Shown here: positions 50,801 through 59,276 of the stretch, piece after piece
Numbering within the stretch: position 1 is the stretch's first letter
How the letters are laid out: every line of letters starts with the position of its first letter
Assembly: GCA_963666895.2 (NCBI GenBank)
Contig: CAXXNS010000014.1
Span: forward strand, 1-64,000
Source: G963666895 sp963666895
GTDB taxonomy: Bacteria; Desulfobacterota; Desulfovibrionia; Desulfovibrionales; Desulfovibrionaceae
Direction: 5' to 3'
Length of the DNA stretch: 64,000 bases
Position numbers and translations under genes: made by a program
Notes under the pieces: model-generated
The model's input: the letters and a program-made list of their open reading frames with translations, nothing else
Told to the model about the DNA's origin: nothing
Databases searched by the model: none

Positions 50801-52536
50801 CGCTTCAATCCTGCCCCAAGGGGTACACCAGGGATCAGGACAAGGCCTTTTCTCCGGACCAGACCGTGGCCCGGGTCAAGGCCCTGTTGGGAGAGCGCGC
50901 CCAGGGCGTGCTGGCCGGAACCGACCGCGTGGATACCGGGCGGATGGGCATCCCTGTCTACGTGTCCCAGTGCGGACCCGAGGCGGCCCGGATCATGCCC
51001 ACGCGCAAGCAGATGGGAAAGGGCGCGTCCCCGGACCAGGCCGAGGCCTCGGCCCTCATGGAGCTGGTGGAGCGCTACAGCTATTTCTCCTATTGGGACG
51101 ACCCGGACAACTTTCGCGAAATGACCTGGTCCGAGGCGGCCGAAACCTGGCCCGACTCGCTGCTGCCCGTGGAGCGGCTGCTCCAGTCCGTTGGCGACGG
51201 CCTGGACCCGGACACGGCCTCCCTGGTGCTGGACCTGGTGGAGTTCCGCTTCGCACCGGTGCTGGACGTGGCGTCCGGGCAAGAGGTGGTGGTTCCCCTG
51301 GACTGGTTCAAGCTCCTCAACGAGTTCAACGGCTCGTCCGCGGGCAACACCCCGGAGGAGTCCGTGCTCCAGGGCGCCTGCGAGCTGGTGGAGCGCCACG
51401 TCTGCGCCCTGGCCGACCGGGAGCGGGGAACCTACCCGACCATCGACCCGTCCGCGTCGGACGACCCGGTCCTGGCCGATCTCTGCGCCAAGTTCGAGCG
51501 CAACGGCGTCCGGTTCCTTCTCAAGGATTTCAGCATGGGCTATCCCGCGCCCACGGTTGCGGCCGTGGCCTGGGACCCGGGCACCTTCCCGGGCATGAGC
51601 GAGATCGTGTTCACCGCGGGCACGTCCTCCAGTCCGGCCAAGGCGGCCATCCGCGCCCTGACCGAGGTGGCCCAACTGGCCGGGGACTTCGAGACCGGCC
51701 GCATCTACGAGGCCTCGGGCCTGCCCAAGCTCACGGAGATCGAACAGCTGGCCTGGCTGGAGCAGGGGCCCACCGTTCCCCTGTCCTCCCTGCCGGACAT
51801 CGAGGACAACGACATTCACGTGGAGCTCATGCGCCTGGCCCAGGGGCTGGCCGGCCAGGGGTACCAGTTGCTGACCGCGGACATCACCCACCCGGACGTC
51901 ACCGTACCCGCCAACTACAACCTGGTGCCCGGGTTTTGGTTCCGGGAGCGGGCCCAGCACACCAGCCTGGGGCTGTTCATCGGCCGGATGCTGGCCGAGA
52001 ACGCGCCTGAAGACCAAGCTTTATATGGACTTGAAGTCCTGGCCCAGGCCTATCCGGACGCCTGGTTCCTGCCCTTTTTCCAGGGGTTGGTGGACCTGCG
52101 CCTGGGCGACGCGGCCCGGGCGGCCGAGCGGTTCGGTCACGCCGCGCCCCTGCAGCCCGGCCTCCAGGAACAGGCCCTGTCCTGGTTTTACCAGGGCCAC
52201 GCCCTGTCGCTCGAGGAGCGCTGGGACGAGGCCGTGGCTCCCTTGGGCCGGGCCATCGACCTGGACCCGGAGCTCATGGAGGCCTTCAACCTGCGCGGGG
52301 TGTCCCGGTTCAAGGCCGGGGCCTTCGAGGACGCGGCCCAAGACTTTCAGGCCGCCCTGGACCTGGACTCCGGGCAGCCTCCGGTGCTGGCCAACCTGGG
52401 CATGTGCATGCTCCGGCTGGGACGGCCCGAGGAGGCTGCGGACTATCTGGAGGCGGCCGTGGACATGGATCCGGACCTGGACTGGGCCCGGCAGCGCCTG
52501 GACGAGTTGCGCGGGGGAATCGACGCGGGCGATTGA
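50794..52536 (+). CDS. YcaO-domain protein with C-terminal TPR repeats
   Basis: A 580-residue protein, like E. coli YcaO (586) in length and layout. ATP-binding YcaO blocks are GKGASPDQAEASALMELVER and SSAGNTPEESVLQGACELVE. The C-terminal ~180 residues are TPR-like (WFYQGHALSLEERWDEA, AFNLRGVSRFKAGAFEDA). YcaO enzymes phosphorylate peptide amide oxygens for azoline or thioamide formation; E. coli YcaO aids RimO in thiomethylating S12. No TfuA or precursor peptide is adjacent. The TGA lies within the -35 of the putative dsrC promoter. Confidence 0.88.
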   Translation: MLTLQSCPKGYTRDQDKAFSPDQTVARVKALLGERAQGVLAGTDRVDTGRMGIPVYVSQCGPEAARIMPTRKQMGKGASPDQAEASALMELVERYSYFSYWDDPDNFREMTWSEAAETWPDSLLPVERLLQSVGDGLDPDTASLVLDLVEFRFAPVLDVASGQEVVVPLDWFKLLNEFNGSSAGNTPEESVLQGACELVERHVCALADRERGTYPTIDPSASDDPVLADLCAKFERNGVRFLLKDFSMGYPAPTVAAVAWDPGTFPGMSEIVFTAGTSSSPAKAAIRALTEVAQLAGDFETGRIYEASGLPKLTEIEQLAWLEQGPTVPLSSLPDIEDNDIHVELMRLAQGLAGQGYQLLTADITHPDVTVPANYNLVPGFWFRERAQHTSLGLFIGRMLAENAPEDQALYGLEVLAQAYPDAWFLPFFQGLVDLRLGDAARAAERFGHAAPLQPGLQEQALSWFYQGHALSLEERWDEAVAPLGRAIDLDPELMEAFNLRGVSRFKAGAFEDAAQDFQAALDLDSGQPPVLANLGMCMLRLGRPEEAADYLEAAVDMDPDLDWARQRLDELRGGIDAGD

Positions 52537-52561
52537 CAAGGGGGCGGTGCGAATTTAGGGT
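52533..52561 (+). promoter_or_regulatory. Candidate dsrC promoter
   Basis: TTGACA (52533-52538), 17 bases, TAGGGT (52556-52561), 122 bases upstream of dsrC. The -10 is weak. The long leader after it has no obvious known RNA motif. Confidence 0.4.
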
Positions 52562-52683
52562 GACGGGACACGAGGCTGTAACCATGCGGTAACGAGTGGC
52601 GGAAGGTCGCTCATCTGGATAGAGGACCCCGAGTTTATAAGTCGGGAAAATGGCAACGTTTTTTTGTACGAGGAGGAGTTTCT

Positions 52684-53001
52684 ATGGCCACTGTTGATTT
52701 CCAGGGTAAAACCTTCGAGGTGGACGAGGACGGTTTCCTGCAGTCTTTTGACGCTTACTGCCCCGAGTGGGTGGAGTACGTGAAGGGCGAAGAGGGCATC
52801 GCCGAGTTGACCGATGACCACATGAAGGTCGTGGAGTTCCTCCAGGACTACTACAAGAAGAACGGCATCGCCCCCATGGTGCGTATTCTTTCCAAGGTCA
52901 CCGGCTTCAAGCTGAAGCAGATCTACGAGCTGTTCCCGTCCGGGCCCGGCAAGGGAGCCTGCAAGATGGCCGGCCTGCCCAAGCCCACGGGCTGCGTCTA
53001 A
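52684..53001 (+). CDS. dsrC: DsrC, sulfur-carrier substrate of dissimilatory sulfite reductase
   Basis: A 105-residue protein that carries the DsrC trisulfide to the DsrMKJOP membrane complex. The flexible C-terminal arm KGACKMAGLPKPTGCV contains both catalytic cysteines, C93 and C104. The body (FDAYCPEWVEYV, GIAPMVRILSKVTGFKLKQI) is typical. A strong AGGAGG site and a solid terminator suggest high expression. dsrAB are not in the window; dsrC as a separate locus is usual in Desulfovibrio. Confidence 0.98.
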   Translation: MATVDFQGKTFEVDEDGFLQSFDAYCPEWVEYVKGEEGIAELTDDHMKVVEFLQDYYKKNGIAPMVRILSKVTGFKLKQIYELFPSGPGKGACKMAGLPKPTGCV

Positions 53002-53022
53002 TCCAGCGTTCACGCAGGAAAC

Positions 53023-53055
53023 AAAAGGCGGGAGCTCCGGCTTCCGCCTTTTTTC
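53023..53055 (+). terminator. dsrC terminator
   Basis: An 11-bp stem (AAGGCGG.AGC / GGCTTCCGCCTT, one G-T pair) with loop TCCG and six T following. Confidence 0.92.
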
Positions 53056-53151
53056 GCGGCCGATGCGAAAAACAGGGTTGGATATCCCTTGCCAAGCGCG
53101 GAGAAAGGGGCTATACACCACGCCTCACGTGAGACCATCAGGAGCATTGCA

Positions 53152-53367
53152 ATGAAGAAAGACATCCATCCCAAGCTGCACAAGGCCAAGATTCGCTGCC
53201 ATTGCGGGTACGAGTCCGAGGTCTTGACCACCCGTGGCGAAGAGTTGAGCGTGGACATCTGCTCCGCCTGCCATCCCTTCTACACCGGCAAGCAGCGCTT
53301 TGTGGACACCGCCGGCCGCATCGATCGGTTCCGCAAGAAGTACGCCAAGTTCCAGCAGGAACAGTAG
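53152..53367 (+). CDS. rpmE: 50S ribosomal protein L31 (bL31, zinc form)
   Basis: A 71-residue protein with the four-ligand zinc site RCHCG and ICSACHPFYTG, and FVDTAGRIDRFRKKY at the end. AGGAG precedes the ATG by 8 bases. It opens the conserved order rpmE, DUF1385, prfA, prmC. Confidence 0.97.
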   Translation: MKKDIHPKLHKAKIRCHCGYESEVLTTRGEELSVDICSACHPFYTGKQRFVDTAGRIDRFRKKYAKFQQEQ

Positions 53368-53471
53368 CTTTTCAGACACGGCCCCCGGGGCCGCTGGAAC
53401 GCCTCCGTCGGATGTGTGTCCGCCGGAGGTGTTCTCGTCTGGTCCGGGCGGCTCGACCCCGAGGGGAATCC

Positions 53472-54431
53472 ATGCGCTCGCCTTTCAGGAATCTCTGGAC
53501 TTTCCTGGCCGCCGCGTCCAAGCCCGCCGTGGGCGGACAGGCGGTCATCGAGGGCGTGATGATGCGCGCCCGGGACAACCTGGCCATTGCCGTGCGCCGT
53601 CCGGACGGCCAGATCGAGGTCGAGCTGCGGCCCTGGTTCTCCCTGACCAAGGCCGCTTGGATCAAGAAACCTTTCCTGCGCGGATTCCCCGTGCTCCTGG
53701 AGACCCTGGTCAACGGCATCAAGGCCCTGACCTACTCGGCCTCCAAGGCAGTGGACGAGGAAACCGGGGACGAAACCCTCAAGCCCTGGCAGATGGTCCT
53801 GACCCTGGCCGTGGCCATCGGCGCGGCCCTGGGCCTGTTCGTGGTCCTGCCGCACCTCATGTCCATGGGCATGGAGTGGATCGGCCTGGGCGGCTCGGTG
53901 GACGACCTGTCCTTCCACGCCTGGGACGGCCTGTTCAAGCTGACCCTGTTCGTGGGCTATATCGCGCTTATTTCGCTCCTGCCGGACATCAGGCGGGTGT
54001 TCCAGTACCACGGGGCCGAGCACAAGACCATCTGGGCCTTTGAAGAGGGCAGGGAACTGACCTGCGAGCAGGCCCGGACCTTCCCCCGGCTGCACCCCCG
54101 CTGCGGCACGGCCTTCATCCTGTTCGTCCTGGCCCTGTCCATCGTCCTGTTCGCGGTGCTGGTGCCCTGGCTGCTGACCTTCTGGTCCCCCGAGGTGTTC
54201 TGGCTCAAGCATCTGTACATCGTGGGCCTCAAGCTGCTGCTCATGATTCCGGTCAGCTCCGGGGCCTACGAGCTCATCAAGTTTGCGGGCAAGTTTCACA
54301 GGAACCTGCTCTGCCGCGCCCTGTGTTGGCCCGGCTTGGCCATGCAGGCCCTGACCACCAAGGAGCCGGACGACGAGCAGCTCGAGGTGGCCATCGCCGC
54401 GCTCAAGTGCGCCGTGGGCGAGGAGAGGTAA
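53472..54431 (+). CDS. DUF1385 membrane protein
   Basis: A 319-residue protein with about four membrane helices. VGGQAVIEGVMMRARDN near the start and VFQYHGAEHKTIWAFEEG, HPRCGTAFILF in the middle are DUF1385 blocks; the conserved His residues hint at metal binding. Function unknown, but its place between rpmE and prfA is conserved in many bacteria. Its stop shares one base with the prfA start. Confidence 0.9.
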   Translation: MRSPFRNLWTFLAAASKPAVGGQAVIEGVMMRARDNLAIAVRRPDGQIEVELRPWFSLTKAAWIKKPFLRGFPVLLETLVNGIKALTYSASKAVDEETGDETLKPWQMVLTLAVAIGAALGLFVVLPHLMSMGMEWIGLGGSVDDLSFHAWDGLFKLTLFVGYIALISLLPDIRRVFQYHGAEHKTIWAFEEGRELTCEQARTFPRLHPRCGTAFILFVLALSIVLFAVLVPWLLTFWSPEVFWLKHLYIVGLKLLLMIPVSSGAYELIKFAGKFHRNLLCRALCWPGLAMQALTTKEPDDEQLEVAIAALKCAVGEER

Positions 54432-55501
54432 TGTTCGCCAAGCTGGAAGAGATCGAAGCCTCGTACGTGGCCCTGGAAGAACAGCTGGCCGAGCCCGGCA
54501 TCTTCAACGACCAGGAGCGCTACCGCAAGGTTTCCAAGGCCCACGCCGACCTGGGCGACGTGGTGGTGGTCTGGCGGGAGTACAAGGCCCTGCGCGACCA
54601 GATCAAGGGCAACCGCGAGCTGACCCGGGACAAGGATCCGGACATCCGCGAGATGGCCCAGGCCGAGTTGGAGGAGCTGGAACCCCATCTGGATGGCCTG
54701 GAGGAGAAGCTCAAGGTCCTGCTGCTTCCCAAGGACCACCTGGACGAGAAGGACATCCTGGTGGAGATCCGGGCCGGCACCGGCGGCGAGGAGGCGTCCC
54801 TGTTCGCCGCGGACCTGTACCGCATGTACACCCGCTTCGCCGAGCAGCGCCGCTGGAAGTGCGAGGTCATGAGCTCCCACGAGACCGGCTCGGGCGGGTA
54901 CAAGGAAATCATTTTCGCCATCTCCGGGGACCAGGTCTATTCCCGGCTCAAGTACGAGTCCGGCACCCACCGCGTGCAGCGCGTTCCGGCCACCGAGTCC
55001 CAGGGGCGCATCCACACCTCGGCCGTCACCGTGGCCATCCTGCCTGAGGCCGAGGAGGTGGACGTGGAGATCAAGCCCGAGGAACTGCGCATCGACGTGT
55101 TCCGGTCCTCAGGTCCGGGCGGCCAGTCCGTCAACACCACGGACTCGGCCATCCGGGTCACGCACCTGCCCACCGGCCTGGTGGTCACCTGCCAGGACGA
55201 GAAGTCCCAGCACAAGAACAAGGCCAAGGCCCTCAAGGTGCTGCGCTCCCGGCTGCTTTCCCTGGCCCAGGAAGAGGCCAAGGCCGAGCAGGACGAGAAC
55301 CGGCGCGCCCAGGTAGGAACCGGCGACCGCAGCGAGCGCATCCGGACCTACAATTTTCCCCAGGGCCGGGTTTCCGACCACCGCATCAACCTGACCCTGT
55401 ACAAGCTGGATCAGGTCATGGAAGGCGACCTGGACGAGATCATCGAGGCCCTGTCCTCCCACTACCAGGCAGAGGCGCTCAAGTCCCACGCTCAAGACTA
55501 G
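54431..55501 (+). CDS. prfA: Peptide chain release factor 1
   Basis: Recognises UAA and UAG stops. VPATESQGRIHTSA contains the PAT tripeptide that reads the stop codon, and SSGPGGQSVNTTDSAIR the GGQ motif that triggers peptide release. 356 residues. The glutamine of GGQ should be methylated by PrmC, whose gene is next. Confidence 0.98.
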   Translation: MFAKLEEIEASYVALEEQLAEPGIFNDQERYRKVSKAHADLGDVVVVWREYKALRDQIKGNRELTRDKDPDIREMAQAELEELEPHLDGLEEKLKVLLLPKDHLDEKDILVEIRAGTGGEEASLFAADLYRMYTRFAEQRRWKCEVMSSHETGSGGYKEIIFAISGDQVYSRLKYESGTHRVQRVPATESQGRIHTSAVTVAILPEAEEVDVEIKPEELRIDVFRSSGPGGQSVNTTDSAIRVTHLPTGLVVTCQDEKSQHKNKAKALKVLRSRLLSLAQEEAKAEQDENRRAQVGTGDRSERIRTYNFPQGRVSDHRINLTLYKLDQVMEGDLDEIIEALSSHYQAEALKSHAQD

Positions 55502-55627
55502 CAGGCCGTTGAAATTCCCGCGATGGCTGCGTTGCTTCAAAAAGTTCAAAACCTCGCGTACCTCAAGAGTACGCGTCGGTCTTGAACTTTTCTTGCGCCT
55601 TGCCCTCACGGTTTTTGAGCGGCCTGT
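55502..55627. repeat. 126-base imperfect palindromic element between prfA and prmC
   Basis: Two ~60-base arms, CAGGCCG..AAAAGTTCAA..CGCGTAC and GTACGCG..TTGAACTTTT..CGGCCTG, are reverse complements with scattered mismatches around loop CTCAAGA (55562-55568). The best-matching blocks are the outer CAGGCCG/CGGCCTG and the inner AAAAGTTCAA/TTGAACTTTT and CGCGTAC/GTACGCG. It looks like a REP/MITE-type intergenic repeat of the kind spread in Desulfovibrio genomes; only one copy is in this window. Confidence 0.8.
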
Positions 55628-55668
55628 AAGAAAAGCTTTTTCAACAATCAGTCAGGTTTGAAAAGCTT

Positions 55669-56529
55669 ATGCCGACCCTGCGACACTCCCTGGACAGCAT
55701 GACCGAACGATTTCAGGCCGCCGGGGTGGATTCGCCCCGTCTGTCCGCCCATCTGCTCCATGCCCACGTCCTGGGCCTGGAACACCACATGCTGATCGCC
55801 GAGCGCGACCGCGTCCTGGATCCGGACCAGCAGGCCCGGCTGGAACAGGTGGCGGACAGGCGGGCGGCCGGCTGCCCCGTGGCCCTGATCCTGGGGCGCA
55901 AGGAATTCTACGGGCGCGATTTCCTGGTCAACGAACACACCCTGGTGCCCCGGCCCGAGACCGAGCATGTCGTGGAGGCCGCCCTGGAGCGGCTGGACCG
56001 CAACGCTCCCCTGGCTTTCGCGGACCTGGGCACGGGTTCCGGCGCCCTGGCCGTGACCCTGGCCCTGGAGTTCCCCAACGCCCGCGGCCTGGCCCTGGAC
56101 CTGTCCGCCCCGGCCCTGGACACGGCCCGCCGGAACGCCGTGCGGCTGGGCGTGGCCGAACGGATCGAGTTCATCCGAGCCGATTTCACCAAGCCCTTTG
56201 CCCAACCTGGCAGCCTGGACCTGGTGGCGGCCAACCCGCCCTACGTCACTCCCGAGGAGTACGACGGGCTGTCCCGGGAGGTCCGGCTGTACGAGCCCGG
56301 CACGGCCCTGGTCAGTCCGGACCAGGGGTTGTGGCACCTGAAACGGCTCGTGCCCCTGGCGGCCAAGGCCCTGCGTCCCGGCGGACTGCTTTTGGTGGAG
56401 ATGGGCGCGGAACAGGGTGGGGCCGTGGCCCGGATTCTGGCCGAACATTTCCCCGGTTCCGAGCCCGAAATCCTGCCCGATCTGGCCGGGCTGGACCGGG
56501 TGGGCGCTGCCCGACAGTTGCAGAAATAA
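55669..56529 (+). CDS. prmC: Release-factor glutamine methyltransferase
   Basis: Methylates the GGQ glutamine of RF1 and RF2. It shows the N-terminal helical domain, PVALILGRKEFYGRDF, VPRPETEHVVE, SAM motif LGTGSGALAVTLA and catalytic AANPPYVTPEEY. 286 residues. No clear ribosome site; the bases before the ATG (TTTGAAAAGCTT, 55657-55668) can pair with AAGCTTTTTCAA at 55633-55644. Confidence 0.96.
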   Translation: MPTLRHSLDSMTERFQAAGVDSPRLSAHLLHAHVLGLEHHMLIAERDRVLDPDQQARLEQVADRRAAGCPVALILGRKEFYGRDFLVNEHTLVPRPETEHVVEAALERLDRNAPLAFADLGTGSGALAVTLALEFPNARGLALDLSAPALDTARRNAVRLGVAERIEFIRADFTKPFAQPGSLDLVAANPPYVTPEEYDGLSREVRLYEPGTALVSPDQGLWHLKRLVPLAAKALRPGGLLLVEMGAEQGGAVARILAEHFPGSEPEILPDLAGLDRVGAARQLQK

Positions 56530-56649
56530 AACAACACTCCGGCGAAATTGTGGCATTCCTGCAACGATTGGTTGATTTTCCACAAGGTTAAGTTCCGTTC
56601 TCAAAATAAAAACCAAGTAATTCAAGAGGCTTAAAAAAGTCTAAAGTTT

Positions 56650-56665
56650 TGGCATTAGTCTTGCT
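56650..56665 (+). promoter_or_regulatory. Sigma-54-type promoter of lpxC
   Basis: TGGCATTAGTCTTGCT matches the -24/-12 consensus TGGCAC-N5-TTGCT, with GG (56651-56652) and GC (56663-56664) at the required 10-base interval. The inferred start is only about 11 bases before the lpxC ATG. The surrounding 157 bases are AT-rich, as expected for activator binding, but I see no clear paired enhancer site. Confidence 0.65.
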
Positions 56666-56686
56666 TTTAAGGCGGTTGGAGGAAGC

Positions 56687-57617
56687 ATGCTACAGACCAC
56701 CATCGCCAAGACAATTCACTGCACCGGAATCGGCCTCCACAGCGGCAAGCAGGTGGAACTCACCCTGCGCCCCGCTTCCGAAGACACCGGCATCCTGTTC
56801 TCCATCCGCAACGGTTCGGGTTCGGTCTTCCTGACCCCCAACCCCGGCCTGGTGGTGGAGACCGGCCTGGCCACCACCCTGGGCAACGGTGAAGACACCG
56901 TGTCCACGGTGGAGCATCTGCTGGCTACGGTGCGCGGCATGGGCGTGGACAACCTCCACATCGAGGTCGGCGGCCGGGAGCTGCCCATCATGGACGGCAG
57001 CGCCGCTTCCTTCGTCTACCTGATCAACCAGGCGGGTGTCCGCAAGCAGGCCAAGCCGCGCCGCGTCCTGGCCCTGAAAAAGGCCCTGACCTACGAGCAG
57101 GACGGCAAGTACGTCAAGGCCCGCCCGTACGAAGGCTTCCGCCTCGACTATTCCATTGATTTCGCTCATCCCCTCATCGGCCGGCAGCGCCTGACCCAGG
57201 ACGTCACCCCGGCCGTTTTTCACGTCCGAGCTGGCCAAGGCCCGCACCTTCGGCTTCCTCAAGGAAGTGGAATACCTGCACGCCAACGGCCTGGCCCTGG
57301 GCGGCTCCCTGGACAACGCCGTTGTCCTGGACGACTTCAGCGTGCTCAACGGTGACGGCCTGCGCTACGAGGACGAGTTCGTGCGCCACAAGATGCTCGA
57401 CTTCGTGGGCGACATGGCCGTGCTGGACCTGCCCCTGTGGGGCAGCTTCCGGGTCCACGCCTCAGGCCACGCCCTGAACAACTCCTTCCTGCGCTACCTG
57501 GATGCCCACCGCGACGACTATCTGGAAGAGATCGTGCTCGGCGAGGCCCGGCCCCAGGTCCAGGAAGACCGCGCTCCGGCTGAAGAGGCTCCCGAGGCCA
57601 TGCCCGCCGTCGCCTAG
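56687..57617 (+). CDS. lpxC: UDP-3-O-acyl-N-acetylglucosamine deacetylase, with an apparent 1-base insertion
   Basis: The committed, zinc-dependent step of lipid A synthesis. The first part (MLQTTIAKTIHCTGIGLHSG, VEHLLATVRGMGVDN) is normal. A run of five T at 57216-57220 shifts the frame; with four T it reads on as TPAVFTSELAKARTFGFL. The second part holds the zinc block HKMLDFVGD and catalytic HASGHALN. Uncorrected, translation would end at 57355 without these residues. LpxC is essential in almost all Gram-negatives, so a sequencing error is the likely cause. Corrected length is 309 residues. Confidence 0.93.
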
Positions 57618-57640
57618 CCAAGATTTTCGCGCCAACGGAA

Positions 57641-57667
57641 AAGCCGCCCAAGGGCGGCTTTTTTTTA
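57641..57667 (+). terminator. lpxC terminator
   Basis: AAGCCGCCC / GGGCGGCTT with an AA loop and eight T in all. It also separates lpxC from the convergent flagellar cluster. Confidence 0.92.
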
Positions 57668-57677
57668 TTGCTTTTTG

Positions 57678-58517
57678 TCAGGGCCAGGCCAGTTCGACCA
57701 GGGCTCCGCCGTGCCGGGCCTTGGGCAGGGGCTCCAGGCCCAGCCAGGAGGCGTCCAGGCCGGTCTCGATCTCGGCTACGGTCCGGGCCAGACCTTTTGC
57801 CCGGTCGGCCAGGGCTTCCCTGCGCTCGGCCAGCACCCGCACCGAGGCCCGCATGGAATCCTTGTCGCCCAGGGCCATCAGCCTGACCTGGAAGGCCCCG
57901 CATCCGGGCAGGCTCCCGGCCAGGAGCAGGTCCAGGAAATCCGGCTCGTCCGGCCGTTCTTTACGGCGTACCAGCATCTCCAGATCTCGGCCCCAAGGGG
58001 CCAGCCAGGCCGGGTAGGTCAGCCGCGCGTTGTCAGGCAGGGTGCGGTTGATGCGGTCCAGACAGGCCAGGGTGCGGGCCAGCAGACCCGTGAGCTCGGC
58101 ATCTCCGGCCACTTGGTCCCGCCAGGCCGGAAGTCGGTCTTCGGTCATGGGCGCGTCGGCGGACAGGGCCGCCTTGGCCGCGCTCTCGAACGCGGCCCGG
58201 GCGGACACGAAGGCCGCGGCCAGGTCGCCACGGGAAGAGCCGCCCGTTTGTCCGGGCAGGAGTTTGAGCACGATTTCAGGGGTCAGGGCGGTGATGACGA
58301 AGGACAGTTTGGCGCCCACGGGCGTGTCCTCAGGCAGGCGGGCCAGCAGGGGCTGGCCGTCCAGGCGCATCCAGGCTAGACCCTGGTCTTCCCAGCCGGT
58401 CAGGCGGCCGCGCACCACGTCGCCCACGTGGTGACTGTTGCGGAAGGCGCGGGCTCGTTCCTGGTGGGTTCCCCGGTCAGGGGTGGAGAAGCCGGGCCGG
58501 TCGCGCCGGATGCGCAT
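57678..58517 (-). CDS. Hypothetical protein with FliK-C-like end, flagellar cluster
   Basis: A 279-residue protein. The first ~90 residues may form a small beta domain (VGDVVRGRLTGWEDQGLAWMRLDG). The C-terminal ~90 residues (FLDLLLAGSLPGCGAFQVRLMALGDKDSMRASVRVLAERREA) resemble the hook-length-control domain of FliK, where a globular end alternates with helices. I am not certain. It ends the flagellar operon, three bases after the gene upstream. Confidence 0.5.
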   Translation of the reverse strand: MRIRRDRPGFSTPDRGTHQERARAFRNSHHVGDVVRGRLTGWEDQGLAWMRLDGQPLLARLPEDTPVGAKLSFVITALTPEIVLKLLPGQTGGSSRGDLAAAFVSARAAFESAAKAALSADAPMTEDRLPAWRDQVAGDAELTGLLARTLACLDRINRTLPDNARLTYPAWLAPWGRDLEMLVRRKERPDEPDFLDLLLAGSLPGCGAFQVRLMALGDKDSMRASVRVLAERREALADRAKGLARTVAEIETGLDASWLGLEPLPKARHGGALVELAWP

Positions 58518-58520
58518 GGC

Positions 58521-58949
58521 TCAGGCGCCCGCGTCGCCGCCCTGGTCGAGGATCAGCTTGACCTCTTCCACGGACAAGCCGGTGGCCTTGGCCAGTTCGT
58601 CGGGTTTCTTGCCGTCCGCCGCCCCGGCCAGGATGACCTGGCGCAGGAAGCGCGGGGAGCGGCAAAAGGCCTCGGCGTGCTCCACCAGGCCCTTGAGCTC
58701 GGCGGCCCGCTCCTCCAGCTTGGCGTCCAGCTCGGCCAGTTCCTGCTGGCGTTTGGCGAAGGTCTGGACCAGCTCCTGCTCCATCTGGGCGGAGAAGGTG
58801 AGCTTGTTGACGAACGCCTCGTGCTGGGACTGGAGGCGGGTGAGCAGGGCCTCGGATTTCCTGAGGCGCACGAAAAAGGCCACCACCACGAAGAGCAGGG
58901 CTACCTCGGCCAGGGAAAACAGGATCAGGAGCAGGTTGGTCGTGGTCAT
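58521..58949 (-). CDS. Membrane-anchored coiled-coil protein, DUF2802-like
   Basis: A 142-residue protein: one membrane helix at the N-terminus (LLLILFSLAEVALLFVVVAFF), a long coiled coil (~30-95), and a helix-turn-helix-like end (GKKPDELAKATGLSVEEVKLIL), as in DUF2802-type proteins near chemotaxis and flagellar genes. Unknown function. Its ATG overlaps the stop of the gene upstream (ATGA). Confidence 0.6.
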   Translation of the reverse strand: MTTTNLLLILFSLAEVALLFVVVAFFVRLRKSEALLTRLQSQHEAFVNKLTFSAQMEQELVQTFAKRQQELAELDAKLEERAAELKGLVEHAEAFCRSPRFLRQVILAGAADGKKPDELAKATGLSVEEVKLILDQGGDAGA

Positions 58950-59275
58950 ATCTTGACGTTGATGATGTTGCCGGACCAGGGCGAGGCGTTGGAAGCCGTG
59001 GAGGGCGTCTCCTCTTCCTCGGCTTGTTCCTTGCACTCGCGGCGCTGTTCCTGGGGCGCGTTCTGGTTGCCGCGACTTTCGCGGGTGACGGTGGAGGACT
59101 TTTCCTTCTTTTCCACCTCCTGGACCTTCTTGGCGTCCTCGCGCAGCAGCTGCTGGAGCACTGGCTGGAATATCTCGCGCCGCAGCTCCGGTGAGAGCTG
59201 CTCGGCGTTGACCAGCTTGCCCGCGATGGGCAGCTGGGAGATGAGGACCGGATAGTCCAGATACGAGGTGGACAT
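58946..59275 (-). CDS. Hypothetical protein of the flagellar cluster
   Basis: A 109-residue hydrophilic protein. The N-terminal half (YLDYPVLISQLPIAGKLVNAEQLSPE) is more ordered; the C-terminal half is rich in Glu, Lys and Gln and likely disordered. No signal or membrane segment. Tight spacing (2 bases from fliL, overlapping the next) suggests a role in the flagellar operon. Confidence 0.55.
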   Translation of the reverse strand: MSTSYLDYPVLISQLPIAGKLVNAEQLSPELRREIFQPVLQQLLREDAKKVQEVEKKEKSSTVTRESRGNQNAPQEQRRECKEQAEEEETPSTASNASPWSGNIINVKI

Positions 59276-59276
59276 T

